64,000 bases of DNA from assembly GCF_013408245.1 (NCBI RefSeq), contig NZ_JACBYS010000002.1:62001-126000 (forward strand), given 5' to 3'. Every line of letters starts with the position of its first letter. The first letter of the stretch is position 1. The notes beneath the pieces were generated by a model. It saw only the letters and a list, made by a program, of their open reading frames with translations, was not told the DNA's origin and made no database searches. Source of the DNA: Duganella sp. 1224. Lineage in GTDB: Bacteria; Pseudomonadota; Gammaproteobacteria; Burkholderiales; Burkholderiaceae_D. Position numbers and translations under genes: made by a program. Shown piece by piece: positions 43,465-53,471 of the stretch.

Positions 43465-43854
43465 ATGTATCCATTTATTCCTAAATCAACAACCCATCTG
43501 ATTCGTGGACAATTTTGGCCCATTCCTCTGTCGAATGGCCAATACGGTGTTGGTTGCGTAGTGGGAGCAATGCTAAAAAATGGCTTGAAGAATAGCCGGG
43601 TATTTATAGCTGGTGTACCTCTGTGGATTGGTGACGAGCCTCCCACTGCACAAAATCTGTTCCAAATAAAGCTTTATAAATACGGATTTTTGCATATTAA
43701 GAGCATTAAAGAGGTCGGGTTGCCGATTGTAGGTGAGGCGGAAATCGAATGCGAAAGTGCTCCGTTTAGTGCGGAGTCCTTAGAGTTAACGACCTGGGGA
43801 TACGGGTTTCCGCGAGCGCTATGCGAAAGACTTCTACTTTCTAGAAACTTGTAG
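43465..43854 (+). CDS. Imm26-like immunity protein
   Basis: 129 residues from the ATG at 43465 (a GTG directly before it is in frame). N-terminus MYPFIPKSTTHLIRGQFW-PIPLSNGQYGVGCVVG has the pattern of Imm26 proteins (GD.F.IPL.DG.Y..G.V). The rest is a soluble beta-rich domain ending in GYGFPRALCERLLL. Imm26 proteins neutralise polymorphic toxins. No toxin gene is adjacent, so it would be an orphan immunity gene. Low GC, last gene of the island. Confidence 0.55.
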   Translation: MYPFIPKSTTHLIRGQFWPIPLSNGQYGVGCVVGAMLKNGLKNSRVFIAGVPLWIGDEPPTAQNLFQIKLYKYGFLHIKSIKEVGLPIVGEAEIECESAPFSAESLELTTWGYGFPRALCERLLLSRNL

Positions 43855-44130
43855 GCATTTACTTCGATGTCCGCCAAGGGGCGCAAGCTGCCTGTCGCGG
43901 CTAGGTTTGACACTGACCGACTGGTTAAGGCAGGGAAGCTATTTTGAAATGGTAGCCGCTCAGCAGCAGTGGCAGGAACATGCAAGGCTTGCGTATCGTT
44001 GACTGGTAGTGGCAAACCATGCGCTGGTGATTGCTCGTTTTATCCGCGCCATTTCCAGTGGAGGCAAAGGGGACTGGAGCAGCCTGCAGGGCGAGCGTCC
44101 TGCAGGCGAAAGCAACCGCGTTCAGTCGAA
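43855..44130. other. right edge of the low-GC island
   Basis: 276 nt between the Imm26-like gene and the convergent chemoreceptor gene. Base composition rises back to the chromosomal level from about 44040. No gene and no clear terminator were found, nor a tRNA or obvious direct repeat that would mark an attachment site. Confidence 0.4.
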
Positions 44131-45600
44131 TCAATGGCTGGTATGCGCGAGGCGACGGGCCGAAGCGCTGGTATCGACGCCGCCCGCGTCCAGCTTGAAG
44201 GCCGCCACCAGCCGCGCCAGGTGCTGCGCTTCCTGCGCCATGGCGTCGGCCGCCGCCGCGTCCTCCTCGACCAAAGCCGAATTCTGCTGCGTGGTCTCAT
44301 CAAACTCGACGATGGCGCTGTTGATGCGTTCGATGCCTTCGTTCTGCTCCTGGTTGGCGTTGCTCATCTCGCCCATGATGGCGGTCACGCGCTGCACGCT
44401 GTCCACCACTTCCAGCATGGTGGCGCCGGCTTCGTCCACCAGCTTGCTGCCGCCCTCCACCGTCTGCACCGTGTTGCCGATCAGTTCCTTGATCTCCTTG
44501 GCGGCCGCGGCCGAGCGGTGCGCCAGGCTGCGCACTTCGGACGCCACCACCGCGAAGCCCCTGCCCTGCTCGCCCGCGCGCGCCGCTTCCACCGCCGCGT
44601 TCAAGGCCAGGATGTTGGTCTGGAAGGCGATGCCGTCGATCACCGAGATGATGTCCACGATCTGCCGCGACGAGGCGTTGATGGCGCCCATGGTGTCGAC
44701 TACCTGCCGCACCGCCTCGCCGCCCTTGGCCGCGATGGAGGAGGCGCTCTGCGCCAGCTCGTTGGCCTGGCGCGCGCTTTCGTTGTTGGCGCGCACGGTG
44801 GCGGCCAGGCGCGCCATCGACGCCGCCGTCTGCTCGATGCTGCCGGCCTGGCGCTCGGTGCGGCGCGACAGCTCGGCGTTGCCTTGCGCGATTTCGCCGG
44901 AGGCGCCGGCAATCGTGTGCGCGCCGTCGCGCACGCCGGCGATGGTGTCGCGCATGGTTACCAGCATTGCCACCAGCGAGCGCGCCAGCCGGCTGCGCGG
45001 CCTGGCCTCGGTGGCGGACAGGTCGATGCGGCCCTCGATCGCCGCCAGCGCCGAGACGATGCTTTCCAGCTCGCCGGCCTGGATGGCGGCGCGGCGCAGC
45101 ACGGTGGCCAAAAAGATCAGCACCGCCGATTCCACCACCACGTAGGCCGCGTGGATGAACACGGTGGACAACTGCGGCCGCGTGAAACACATCACGCCAT
45201 AGCCCCATTCCTGCAGATAGTGGAAGCTCAGGTGATGCACGGCGATCACGGCGGCCGCCACCACGATCGGCTTCCAGTCGCGGTAGGCCAGCAGAAACGC
45301 CAGGTAGACGAAGATGCCGAAGTGCAGCTCGGTCAGCGCGGCCGCCTGGTGGATGTTCAGCGCCGCGAACACCATCACCGACACCGCCACCACGCAGCGC
45401 GTCAGCACCGCGCCGGGCGCCGTGTAGTGCAGCACGCTGGGCAGGCCGGCCGCCGGCAGGCCGATCAGCAGCGCCAGCATCCAGGTGTCGTTGAGGCCGG
45501 CCAGCGCCAGCGAAAACAGTTGCAGCGCCCACAGCACGCACAGCATCATCTTGTCCGCCTGGACGGCGATGGCCTGCAAGGGGTCGTAAGGCTTGGTCAT
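44131..45600 (-). CDS. methyl-accepting chemotaxis protein with a multi-TM N-terminus
   Basis: 489 residues. The first ~185 residues hold about six hydrophobic segments and almost no periplasmic domain ([85 protein letters not shown]). The C-terminal signalling domain carries the hairpin-tip motif [21 protein letters not shown] and [10 protein letters not shown]. No classical HAMP is evident. Such receptors may sense membrane or energy state. 387 nt separate it from the divergent zwf gene. Confidence 0.85.
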   Translation of the reverse strand: MTKPYDPLQAIAVQADKMMLCVLWALQLFSLALAGLNDTWMLALLIGLPAAGLPSVLHYTAPGAVLTRCVVAVSVMVFAALNIHQAAALTELHFGIFVYLAFLLAYRDWKPIVVAAAVIAVHHLSFHYLQEWGYGVMCFTRPQLSTVFIHAAYVVVESAVLIFLATVLRRAAIQAGELESIVSALAAIEGRIDLSATEARPRSRLARSLVAMLVTMRDTIAGVRDGAHTIAGASGEIAQGNAELSRRTERQAGSIEQTAASMARLAATVRANNESARQANELAQSASSIAAKGGEAVRQVVDTMGAINASSRQIVDIISVIDGIAFQTNILALNAAVEAARAGEQGRGFAVVASEVRSLAHRSAAAAKEIKELIGNTVQTVEGGSKLVDEAGATMLEVVDSVQRVTAIMGEMSNANQEQNEGIERINSAIVEFDETTQQNSALVEEDAAAADAMAQEAQHLARLVAAFKLDAGGVDTSASARRLAHTSH

Positions 45601-45877
45601 ATATCACTCCCGGCCGGCACACAATGACGGGCCAGCTTATAATTTGCGTGGTGATGAACGGCGGGGCGACGGCCGGTGGTTAGCGGTGCCGCGTAACGGC
45701 GGCGCATGCGGGGGAAACTCCGGCGCGGCCGGCGCAGTCGGGCGCGCGGCGGCGGGGATGCACATGCAGGAATGCGGCCATTATATAGCGCGGTTTGCCA
45801 GCTGGAAATTAAGTGCGCAAGCATGCGCGCCGCGCGCAACACTAGCATGCTGCCAGTCTGCCGCCGTCATCGGGTGA

Positions 45878-45892
45878 TGTAGTAAAATTTCT
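45878..45892 (+). promoter_or_regulatory. candidate HexR operator of zwf, distal site
   Basis: TGTAGTAAAATTTCT; 14 of 15 identical to the edd operator at 38376-38390. It ends at the first base of the -35 of the predicted zwf promoter. Confidence 0.55.
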
Positions 45893-45909
45893 TGCAAACC
45901 ACCCTTATA

Positions 45910-45924
45910 AGTAGTAAATTTACA
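45910..45924 (+). promoter_or_regulatory. candidate HexR operator of zwf, proximal site
   Basis: AGTAGTAAATTTACA matches the published consensus TGTARTTWWWYTACA at 13 of 15 positions. It covers the predicted -10 (TAAATT), as expected for repression that is relieved by KDPG. Confidence 0.6.
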
Positions 45925-45987
45925 GTGGCGGCCGCAGCCAGCTCGCGGCCATTCCTTCGGCACTTTTTTTGCGACGATTTTCATACT

Positions 45988-47459
<1,472 letters not shown>

Positions 47460-47460
<1 letters not shown>

Positions 47461-48320
47461 TGTCGATGCTGCTGGATTCCATCCGTACCCAACTCGACTC
47501 GCTGTCCAAGTCGGAGCGCAAGGTGGCGCTGGCCGTGCTCGAACACCCGACGCAGACGGTCAACCAGAACATCACCGCGCTGGCCAAGAGCGCGCAGGTG
47601 TCGGAGCCGACCGTGGTGCGCTTCTGCCGCACGCTGGGCTATGACGGCTGGCACGAGTTCAAGCTCAAGCTGGCGCAGGGCCTGGCGCTGGCCCTGCCCG
47701 GCCTGAACGAGCAGCCGACCCAGGACGACCTCGCGGCCGACCTGGTCAACAAGATCTGCAGCCGCTCGATCAACACCCTGCTCGACCTGCGCAACAACCT
47801 CAACCCGGAGCAGATCCAGAAGGCGCTGGACATCCTGTCCAAGGCCAACAAGATCGAGTTCTACGGCCAGGGCACGTCCGGCATCGTCGCCGCCGACGCC
47901 CAGCACAAGTTCTTCCGCTCGGGCGTGCCGACCGTGGCCTACGCCGACCCGCACATCCACAGCATCGCGGCGGCGCTGCTGCGCACCGGCGACGCGCTGG
48001 TGGCCATCTCGCAGCGCGGCAACAGCCCGTCGCTGGTGCGCTCGGTCAAGCTGGCCAAGCGCGGCGGCGCCGAGGTGATCGTGCTGGCGCCGTCCGGCAC
48101 ACCGCTGGCCGACCTGGCCACGGTGCTGATCCCGATCGACCTGATCTTCAACATCGACCCCTACACGCCGATTTCGGCGCGGCTGGCCTACCTGGTGGTG
48201 ATTGACGTGCTGGCGGTGGGCCTGGCGCTGCAACGCGGCCCGGAATTCCGCAAAAAAATGCAGAACGCCCAGAAGGCGCTGCAGGAATTCGATCTGCAGT
48301 TCGATTCGTTCATCGGCTAG
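47460..48320 (+). CDS. hexR: RpiR-family transcriptional regulator HexR
   Basis: 286 residues. N-terminal HTH_6 domain (~1-77): LSKSERKVALAVLEHP, SAQVSEPTVVRFCRTLGYDGWHEFK. C-terminal SIS sugar-phosphate domain (~120-260): IEFYGQGTSGIVA, ISQRGNSPSLV. HexR binds KDPG and represses glucose catabolism genes. Its position one base after zwf, plus matching operators at zwf, edd and pgi, supports the HexR assignment and autoregulation. Confidence 0.92.
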
Positions 48321-48382
48321 GCGTCTTTAAGGCGGGTGTGCTACAGTGCGTGGATTCTTTGCCGCATTCACAACTTTGCGCC

Positions 48383-49819
48383 ATGCACAACCGCTCAACC
48401 CAGCGCCTTTCCCTGCTCAGCACCCATATCCCCGGCCTGGACGACATTCTCGGCGGCGGCTTTCCCGCACATAGCCTGTACCTGATCCAGGGCCTGGCCG
48501 GCAGCGGTAAAACCACGCTGGCCTGCCAGATCGGCTTCCAGCACGCGCAGCAGGGCAAAAAGGTGCTGATCCTGACGCTGATCGCCGAAACCCACGGCAA
48601 GATGCTCAACCACCTGAGCAACTTCTCCTTTTTCGACGAGGCCCTGGTCGGCGAGCGCATCGTCTTCATCGGCGCCTACGGCGACCTGCTCAAGGGCGGC
48701 CTGCGCGAGCTGCTCAAGTCGATCGCCGCCACGCTGGCCGAGCAAAAGCCGGACATCATGATCATCGACGGCTTCCGCACCGTGCGCGAGGCCAAGCCGT
48801 CGGACGTGGCGCTGTCCGAGTTCATGCTGTCGCTGAACTCGCTGGTGTCGACCATGGAATGCACCACCTTCCTGCTGTCGCCCACCGAGGGCAACCAGGC
48901 CGACTCGGAAAACACGCTGGTCGACGGCCTGATCGAGCTGAGCCAGTACGAGCGCGGCCTGCAGCTGATCCGCGAGATCAAGGTGTTCAAGCTGCGCGGC
49001 AGCAAGCACCTGCTGGGCCGCCACGTGTTCGAGGTGGGCGAGGACGGCATCGAGATCTACCCGCGGCTGGAGGCGGTCAGCAGCCTGTCGCCGGCCATGC
49101 CGACCGCCGCCGCCGGCCGCGTCAGCTTTGGCATCCCCGGCTGGGACGGCATGACCAAGGGCGGCGTGGCGCAGGGCTCGACCACCGCGCTGCTGGGCAA
49201 CCCCGGCGTCGGCAAGACGCTGATGGGGCTGCATTTCATTTACCAGGGCCTGCAGCGCGGCGAGCCGGCGCTGATCGTCGGCTTTTACGAGTCGCCGCAG
49301 CGGCTGCTGGAAAAAGCCCGCAGCATCGGTCTTGACCTGATCACCTACTTCAACAACGGCGCGCTGCAGATCATCTGGCATCCGCCGCTGGAAGTGCTGG
49401 TCGACAGCCTGGCCAACGGCCTGCTGCGCAACATCGAGCAGCGCGGCGTGCGGCGCCTGCTGATCGACGGCATCGACGGCCTGCGCGAAGTGGTGCTGCA
49501 CGAGGGACGCTCGCGCGCCTTCCTGTCGGCGCTGGTCAACGAGCTGCGGGTGCGCAACGTCACCACCTTTTTCACGCAGGAACTGCCATATTTCGGCCAC
49601 GGCACGGTGCATGGCGAGCTGAACGCCTCGATGCTGTTCGAGAACGTCATCCTGCTGCGCTATGTGGACGTGGCCGGTGTCAACCTGCGCCAGATCGGCG
49701 TGCTCAAGCTGCGCGAAAACAGTTACGACGCCGCCAACCACGTGTTGCTTATCTCCGACAACGGCATGAGCATCGACGGCAAAGTGCCGCCCACCGTGCC
49801 GCCGGTTCTTAACCGCTAG
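48383..49819 (+). CDS. KaiC-like protein with two RecA-type ATPase domains
   Basis: 478 residues from the ATG at 48383. Two KaiC-type ATPase domains: the first with STHIPGLDDILGGGFP and Walker A GLAGSGKTT (~30-45), the second with FGIPGWDGMTKGGV and GNPGVGKT (~260-275); catalytic Glu and Walker B regions (DIMIIDGFR, RLLIDGIDGL) follow. This is the two-domain KaiC layout, but outside cyanobacteria such proteins are not clocks and have mostly unknown roles in signalling or stress. A response regulator follows 9 nt later. Confidence 0.87.
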   Translation: MHNRSTQRLSLLSTHIPGLDDILGGGFPAHSLYLIQGLAGSGKTTLACQIGFQHAQQGKKVLILTLIAETHGKMLNHLSNFSFFDEALVGERIVFIGAYGDLLKGGLRELLKSIAATLAEQKPDIMIIDGFRTVREAKPSDVALSEFMLSLNSLVSTMECTTFLLSPTEGNQADSENTLVDGLIELSQYERGLQLIREIKVFKLRGSKHLLGRHVFEVGEDGIEIYPRLEAVSSLSPAMPTAAAGRVSFGIPGWDGMTKGGVAQGSTTALLGNPGVGKTLMGLHFIYQGLQRGEPALIVGFYESPQRLLEKARSIGLDLITYFNNGALQIIWHPPLEVLVDSLANGLLRNIEQRGVRRLLIDGIDGLREVVLHEGRSRAFLSALVNELRVRNVTTFFTQELPYFGHGTVHGELNASMLFENVILLRYVDVAGVNLRQIGVLKLRENSYDAANHVLLISDNGMSIDGKVPPTVPPVLNR

Positions 49820-49828
49820 CGGCATGCC

Positions 49829-50233
49829 ATGAGCGACCAGCCCGCCCTCATGGAGAGCAACCCGGATGGCAAGGTCATTCTGGTGGTGGACGACGAGTTC
49901 GACGTCTTGTCGGCCTACACCATGCTGTTTGAATTCCGCGGCTTCCGCGTGCGCACCGCCGGCAACGGCGCCGAGGCGCTGGCCCTGGCGCGCCGCGCGC
50001 CGCCGGACATCGTGGTGTCCGACTACATGATGCCGATCATGAACGGTGCCGAGCTGTGCGTGGCCTGGCGCGACGACCCGGCGCTGCGCGACATCCCCTT
50101 CATCCTGGCCAGCGCCGGCATCCTGCCGCGCGACCTGCGGCCGCCGTACGACCTGTTCTTCCGCAAGCCGGTGCCGTTCGACACGCTGCTGGCGGCCATC
50201 CACCAACTGACCGACCGGGACGCCCGGCCATGA
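49829..50233 (+). CDS. single-domain response regulator
   Basis: 134 residues. Receiver domain: VVDDEFDVLSAYTML, phospho-acceptor Asp in IVVSDYMMPIMNG (~61), Ser in ILASAGI and Lys in FFRKPVPFDTLL. No output domain. Nine bases downstream of the KaiC-like gene, so the two are likely one unit, and the receiver may regulate or be regulated by the ATPase. No histidine kinase is adjacent. Confidence 0.87.
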   Translation: MSDQPALMESNPDGKVILVVDDEFDVLSAYTMLFEFRGFRVRTAGNGAEALALARRAPPDIVVSDYMMPIMNGAELCVAWRDDPALRDIPFILASAGILPRDLRPPYDLFFRKPVPFDTLLAAIHQLTDRDARP

Positions 50234-50271
50234 GCGCCGCCCGCGGCCACTGGCCGGCGCCGCGCTAGCCC

Positions 50272-51138
50272 ATGGAGGGCTCGGTCGTCACCGTGGTGCT
50301 GCTGGCGGCGCTGCTGCACGCCAGTTGGAACGCGCTGGTCAAGGCCGGTCCCGACAAATACCTGGGCACGCTGCTGGTGGCCTGCGGCGCCGGCCTGGTG
50401 TCGCTGCCGCTGCTGCCGTGGGTGGCCACGCCGCATGCCGACAGCTGGCCGTGGCTGGCGGCGTCAGCCTGCTGCCAGGTCGTCTACTACCGGCTGCTGG
50501 CGGCCGCCTACCGCCACGGCGACATGAGCCAGGCCTACCCGCTGATGCGCGGCGCCGCGCCGCTGCTGGTGGCGCTGGCCAGCGTGCCGCTGCTGGGCGA
50601 GCGGCTGCACCTGCGCCAGGACCTGGCCGTCATGCTGATCTGCGGCGGCGTGCTGACGCTGACCATCCTGCGCGGCGCCGGCGCCGGCGCCGACACCGCC
50701 GCCAACCGCGACGCCCGCCGCCGCGCCACCGTCTACGCGCTGCTCAACGCCGCCGTCATCGCCGCCTACACCATGCTCGACGGCGCCGGCGTGCGGCGCT
50801 CGGGCACGGCGGCCGGCTACACCATGTGGCTGTTCGTGCTGACCGCCGCGCTGCTGCTGCTGTGCTCCACCAGCCGCTGGGCCGAACTGCCGGCCTACGC
50901 GCGCCGCCACGTTGGCGTGCCGTTGCTGGGCGGCATCGGCACGCTGGCGTCGTACGGGCTGGCGCTGTGGGCGATGACGCTGGCGCCGGTGGCGGCGGTG
51001 GCGGCGCTGCGCGAAACCTCGATCCTGTTTGCCGCGCTGATCGCCGCGCTGTTCCTCGGCGAACGGCTGGCGCCGGGGCGCATCGTGGCCATCAGTTTGA
51101 TCGCCTGTGGCGCAATTGTCATGCGGCTGGGCTGGTAG
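50272..51138 (+). CDS. EamA/DMT-superfamily transporter
   Basis: 288 residues with about ten TM segments in two EamA repeats (residues ~1-130 and ~150-285). Signatures are LLHASWNALVKAGPD near the N-terminus and ETSILFAALIAALFLGERL in the second repeat. DMT transporters export or import small metabolites; the substrate is unknown. It begins 38 nt after the response regulator gene. Confidence 0.85.
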   Translation: MEGSVVTVVLLAALLHASWNALVKAGPDKYLGTLLVACGAGLVSLPLLPWVATPHADSWPWLAASACCQVVYYRLLAAAYRHGDMSQAYPLMRGAAPLLVALASVPLLGERLHLRQDLAVMLICGGVLTLTILRGAGAGADTAANRDARRRATVYALLNAAVIAAYTMLDGAGVRRSGTAAGYTMWLFVLTAALLLLCSTSRWAELPAYARRHVGVPLLGGIGTLASYGLALWAMTLAPVAAVAALRETSILFAALIAALFLGERLAPGRIVAISLIACGAIVMRLGW

Positions 51139-51196
51139 CGCCGGATCAGGAGTAAAATAAGCGCGACAACAACTCCCTTATCAAATTGGCAGCGCC

Positions 51197-52132
51197 ATGA
51201 ACCAACTCGAACAACTCAAACAGTACACCACCGTGGTCGCCGACACCGGCGACTTCCAGGCCATTCAACAGTACACGCCGCGCGACGCCACCACCAACCC
51301 ATCGCTGATCCTGAAGGCGGTGCAGAAGGACGAGTACAAGCCGCTGCTGGAAAAAGCCGTGCGCGACAACCTGGACGCCTCGACCGGCGAGGTGATCGAC
51401 CACCTGCTGGTGGCCTTCGGCAAGCAGATCCTGCGCGTGATCCCGGGCCGCGTGTCGACCGAGATCGACGCCGCGCTGTCGTTCAACACCGCCGCCTCGG
51501 TGACCAAGGGCCGCGAGCTGATCAAGCTGTACGAGAAGAACGGCATTGACCGCGAGCGCGTGCTGATCAAGATGGCCTCGACCTGGGAGGGCATCCGCGC
51601 CTCCGAGATCCTGGAAAAGGAAGGCATCCACACCAACATGACGCTGCTGTTCTCGCTGCCGCAGGCGATCGCCTGCGCCGAGGCCGGCGCCAAGCTGATT
51701 TCGCCGTTTGTCGGCCGCATCTACGACTGGTACAAGAAGAACACCGGCATCGACTACCAGGGCGGCGAAGATCCGGGCGTGCAGTCGGTCAAGCGCATCT
51801 ACAACTACTACCGCAAGTTCGGCTACGCCACCGAGGTGATGGGCGCCAGCTTCCGCAACACCAGCCAGATCCTGGAACTGGCCGGCTGCGACCTGCTGAC
51901 CATCAGCCCCGACCTGCTGCAAAAGCTGGCCGACACCAACGCCCCGCTCGAGCGCAAGCTCAGCTCGGACAGCGGCAAGAACGCCACCATCGGCAAGATT
52001 TCGGTCGACGAGCCGACCTTCCGCTTCATGCTGAACGAGGACGCCATGGCCACCGAGAAGACCGCCGAGGGCATCCGCGCCTTCGTGGCCGACACCGGCA
52101 AGCTGAAACAGATCATCTCCGGCATGCGTTAA
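51197..52132 (+). CDS. tal: transaldolase
   Basis: 311 residues, TalB type. [12 protein letters not shown] at the N-terminus, the Schiff-base lysine in [12 protein letters not shown] (~131), and [12 protein letters not shown]. Transfers a dihydroxyacetone unit between sedoheptulose 7-phosphate and glyceraldehyde 3-phosphate. Monocistronic, followed by a strong terminator. No HexR-like site was seen upstream. Confidence 0.94.
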   Translation: MNQLEQLKQYTTVVADTGDFQAIQQYTPRDATTNPSLILKAVQKDEYKPLLEKAVRDNLDASTGEVIDHLLVAFGKQILRVIPGRVSTEIDAALSFNTAASVTKGRELIKLYEKNGIDRERVLIKMASTWEGIRASEILEKEGIHTNMTLLFSLPQAIACAEAGAKLISPFVGRIYDWYKKNTGIDYQGGEDPGVQSVKRIYNYYRKFGYATEVMGASFRNTSQILELAGCDLLTISPDLLQKLADTNAPLERKLSSDSGKNATIGKISVDEPTFRFMLNEDAMATEKTAEGIRAFVADTGKLKQIISGMR

Positions 52133-52153
52133 TTCTTCGCGGCATCACGGAGC

Positions 52154-52192
52154 AGGCAGGAGCGCGGCACAGGCCGCCCTCCTGCCTTTTTT
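52154..52192 (+). terminator. rho-independent terminator after transaldolase
   Basis: AGGCAGGAG pairs with CTCCTGCCT (with an inner GCGGC/GCCGC stem), followed by six T's (52187-52192). Confidence 0.85.
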
Positions 52193-52238
52193 GCATTACA
52201 ATCTTGCATTAACTATAAAACTCACCGCGAGACATGCC

Positions 52239-53459
52239 ATGCGATCCGTTCCTCGTTGCGCCGCTGTTGTCCTGTTGACCTTGTTAAGCGCCTGCGGCGA
52301 GAAAGCGGACAGCGGCGCCGCCCCGCCGCCGGCGGTGGTATCGGTGGTGACGGTGGCGCCGGCCACGGTGACGCTGAGCAGCGAGCTGCCGGGCCGCACC
52401 GAGGCCTCGCGCATCGCCCAGGTGCGGGCGCGCACGGCCGGCATCGTGCTGCAACGGGTGTACCGGGAAGGCGGCGACGTCAAGGCGGGCGAGGTGTTGT
52501 TCCGCATCGATCCGGCGCAGTTCCAGGCCTCGTACGACAGCGCGCAGGCGGCCGTGGCCAAGGCCGAGGCCAACCTCGCGCAGGCGGACCTGAAGGTGAA
52601 ACGGTATAAACCGTTGTTGGCGGCGCAAGCGGTGAGCCAGCAGGAATACGACGATGCCGTCACCGCGCAGAAGCAGGCGGCGGCCGATCTGGCCACGTCG
52701 AAGGCGGCGCGCACCAACGCCGGCCTGACGCTGGGCTATGCCACGGTGACGGCGCCGATCTCCGGCCGCGTGAGCCGCGCGCTGGTGACCGAGGGCGCGC
52801 TGGTCGGCCAGGGCGAGGCGACGCCGATGGCCACCGTGCAACAGCTCGATCCCATCTATGTGACGATTACGCAGTCCTCGGCCGACGTGCTGAAACTGCA
52901 GCGCGCGCTGGCGGCCGGCAAGCTGAAAAGCGCCGGCAAGGACCAGGCGCGCGTGACCCTGGTGACCGAGGATGGCCAGACCTATCCGCATGCCGGCCGG
53001 CTGCTGTTTTCGGATGTGACGGTGGACGAGAGCACCGGCTCGGTGTCGATGCGGGCCGAGTTCCCGAATCCGCAACGGGTGCTGCTGCCGGGGATGTACG
53101 TGCGCGCGCGGCTGGAGCAGGCGGTCAACGACGCCGCCATCACCGTGCCGCAGCAGGCCATCGTGCGCACCAACGAAGGCTCGTCGGTGCTGATCGTCGG
53201 CGCCGACAACAAGGTGATCTCGCAGCCGGTGGTGGCCAACGCCAATGACGGCAACAACTGGGTGGTCAGCTCCGGCCTCAAGGGCGGTGAGCGGATCGTG
53301 GTCGAAGGCTTCCAGAAGGCCAAGCCCGGCGCCACCGTCACCCCGCAGCCTTGGAAAGGCCCCGTCGGCGCGCCAGCGCCCGCCGCCTCGCCTGCCACGC
53401 GCGCCGCGCCGCCGGCCGCTGCCCCGGACTCGCCGGCCACCGCCGCCGCGTCGAAATAA
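52239..53459 (+). CDS. AcrA-type periplasmic adaptor lipoprotein
   Basis: 406 residues from the ATG at 52239. Lipoprotein signal ending in LLTLLSAC. Barrel-sandwich and hairpin domains (VRARTAGIVLQRVYREGGDVKAGEVLFRID, AQAAVAKAEANLAQADLK), the lipoyl-type YATVTAPISGRVS and beta-barrel QLDPIYVTITQS match AcrA/MexA. It bridges pump and outer membrane channel. The C-terminus has a long Ala/Pro tail (~380-406). First gene of a three-gene efflux operon. Confidence 0.9.
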   Translation: MRSVPRCAAVVLLTLLSACGEKADSGAAPPPAVVSVVTVAPATVTLSSELPGRTEASRIAQVRARTAGIVLQRVYREGGDVKAGEVLFRIDPAQFQASYDSAQAAVAKAEANLAQADLKVKRYKPLLAAQAVSQQEYDDAVTAQKQAAADLATSKAARTNAGLTLGYATVTAPISGRVSRALVTEGALVGQGEATPMATVQQLDPIYVTITQSSADVLKLQRALAAGKLKSAGKDQARVTLVTEDGQTYPHAGRLLFSDVTVDESTGSVSMRAEFPNPQRVLLPGMYVRARLEQAVNDAAITVPQQAIVRTNEGSSVLIVGADNKVISQPVVANANDGNNWVVSSGLKGGERIVVEGFQKAKPGATVTPQPWKGPVGAPAPAASPATRAAPPAAAPDSPATAAASK

Positions 53460-53471
53460 CGGAGCGCGCAC

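Larger units (their letters stand above)
45601..45987. other. divergent regulatory region between mcp and zwf
   Basis: No gene. The left half is GC-rich, with no readable signal. The right half (45870-45930) holds two HexR-like sites and a zwf promoter: -35 TTGCAA (45892-45897), 17 nt, -10 TAAATT (45915-45920). Confidence 0.6.

Noticed and set aside
41194..44130. Integron-type gene cassette array as an explanation for the island
   Set aside because: Genes are small and on one strand, but I could not find paired attC-like R boxes, and no integrase gene is in the window. The spacer motif is kept as a weaker finding.
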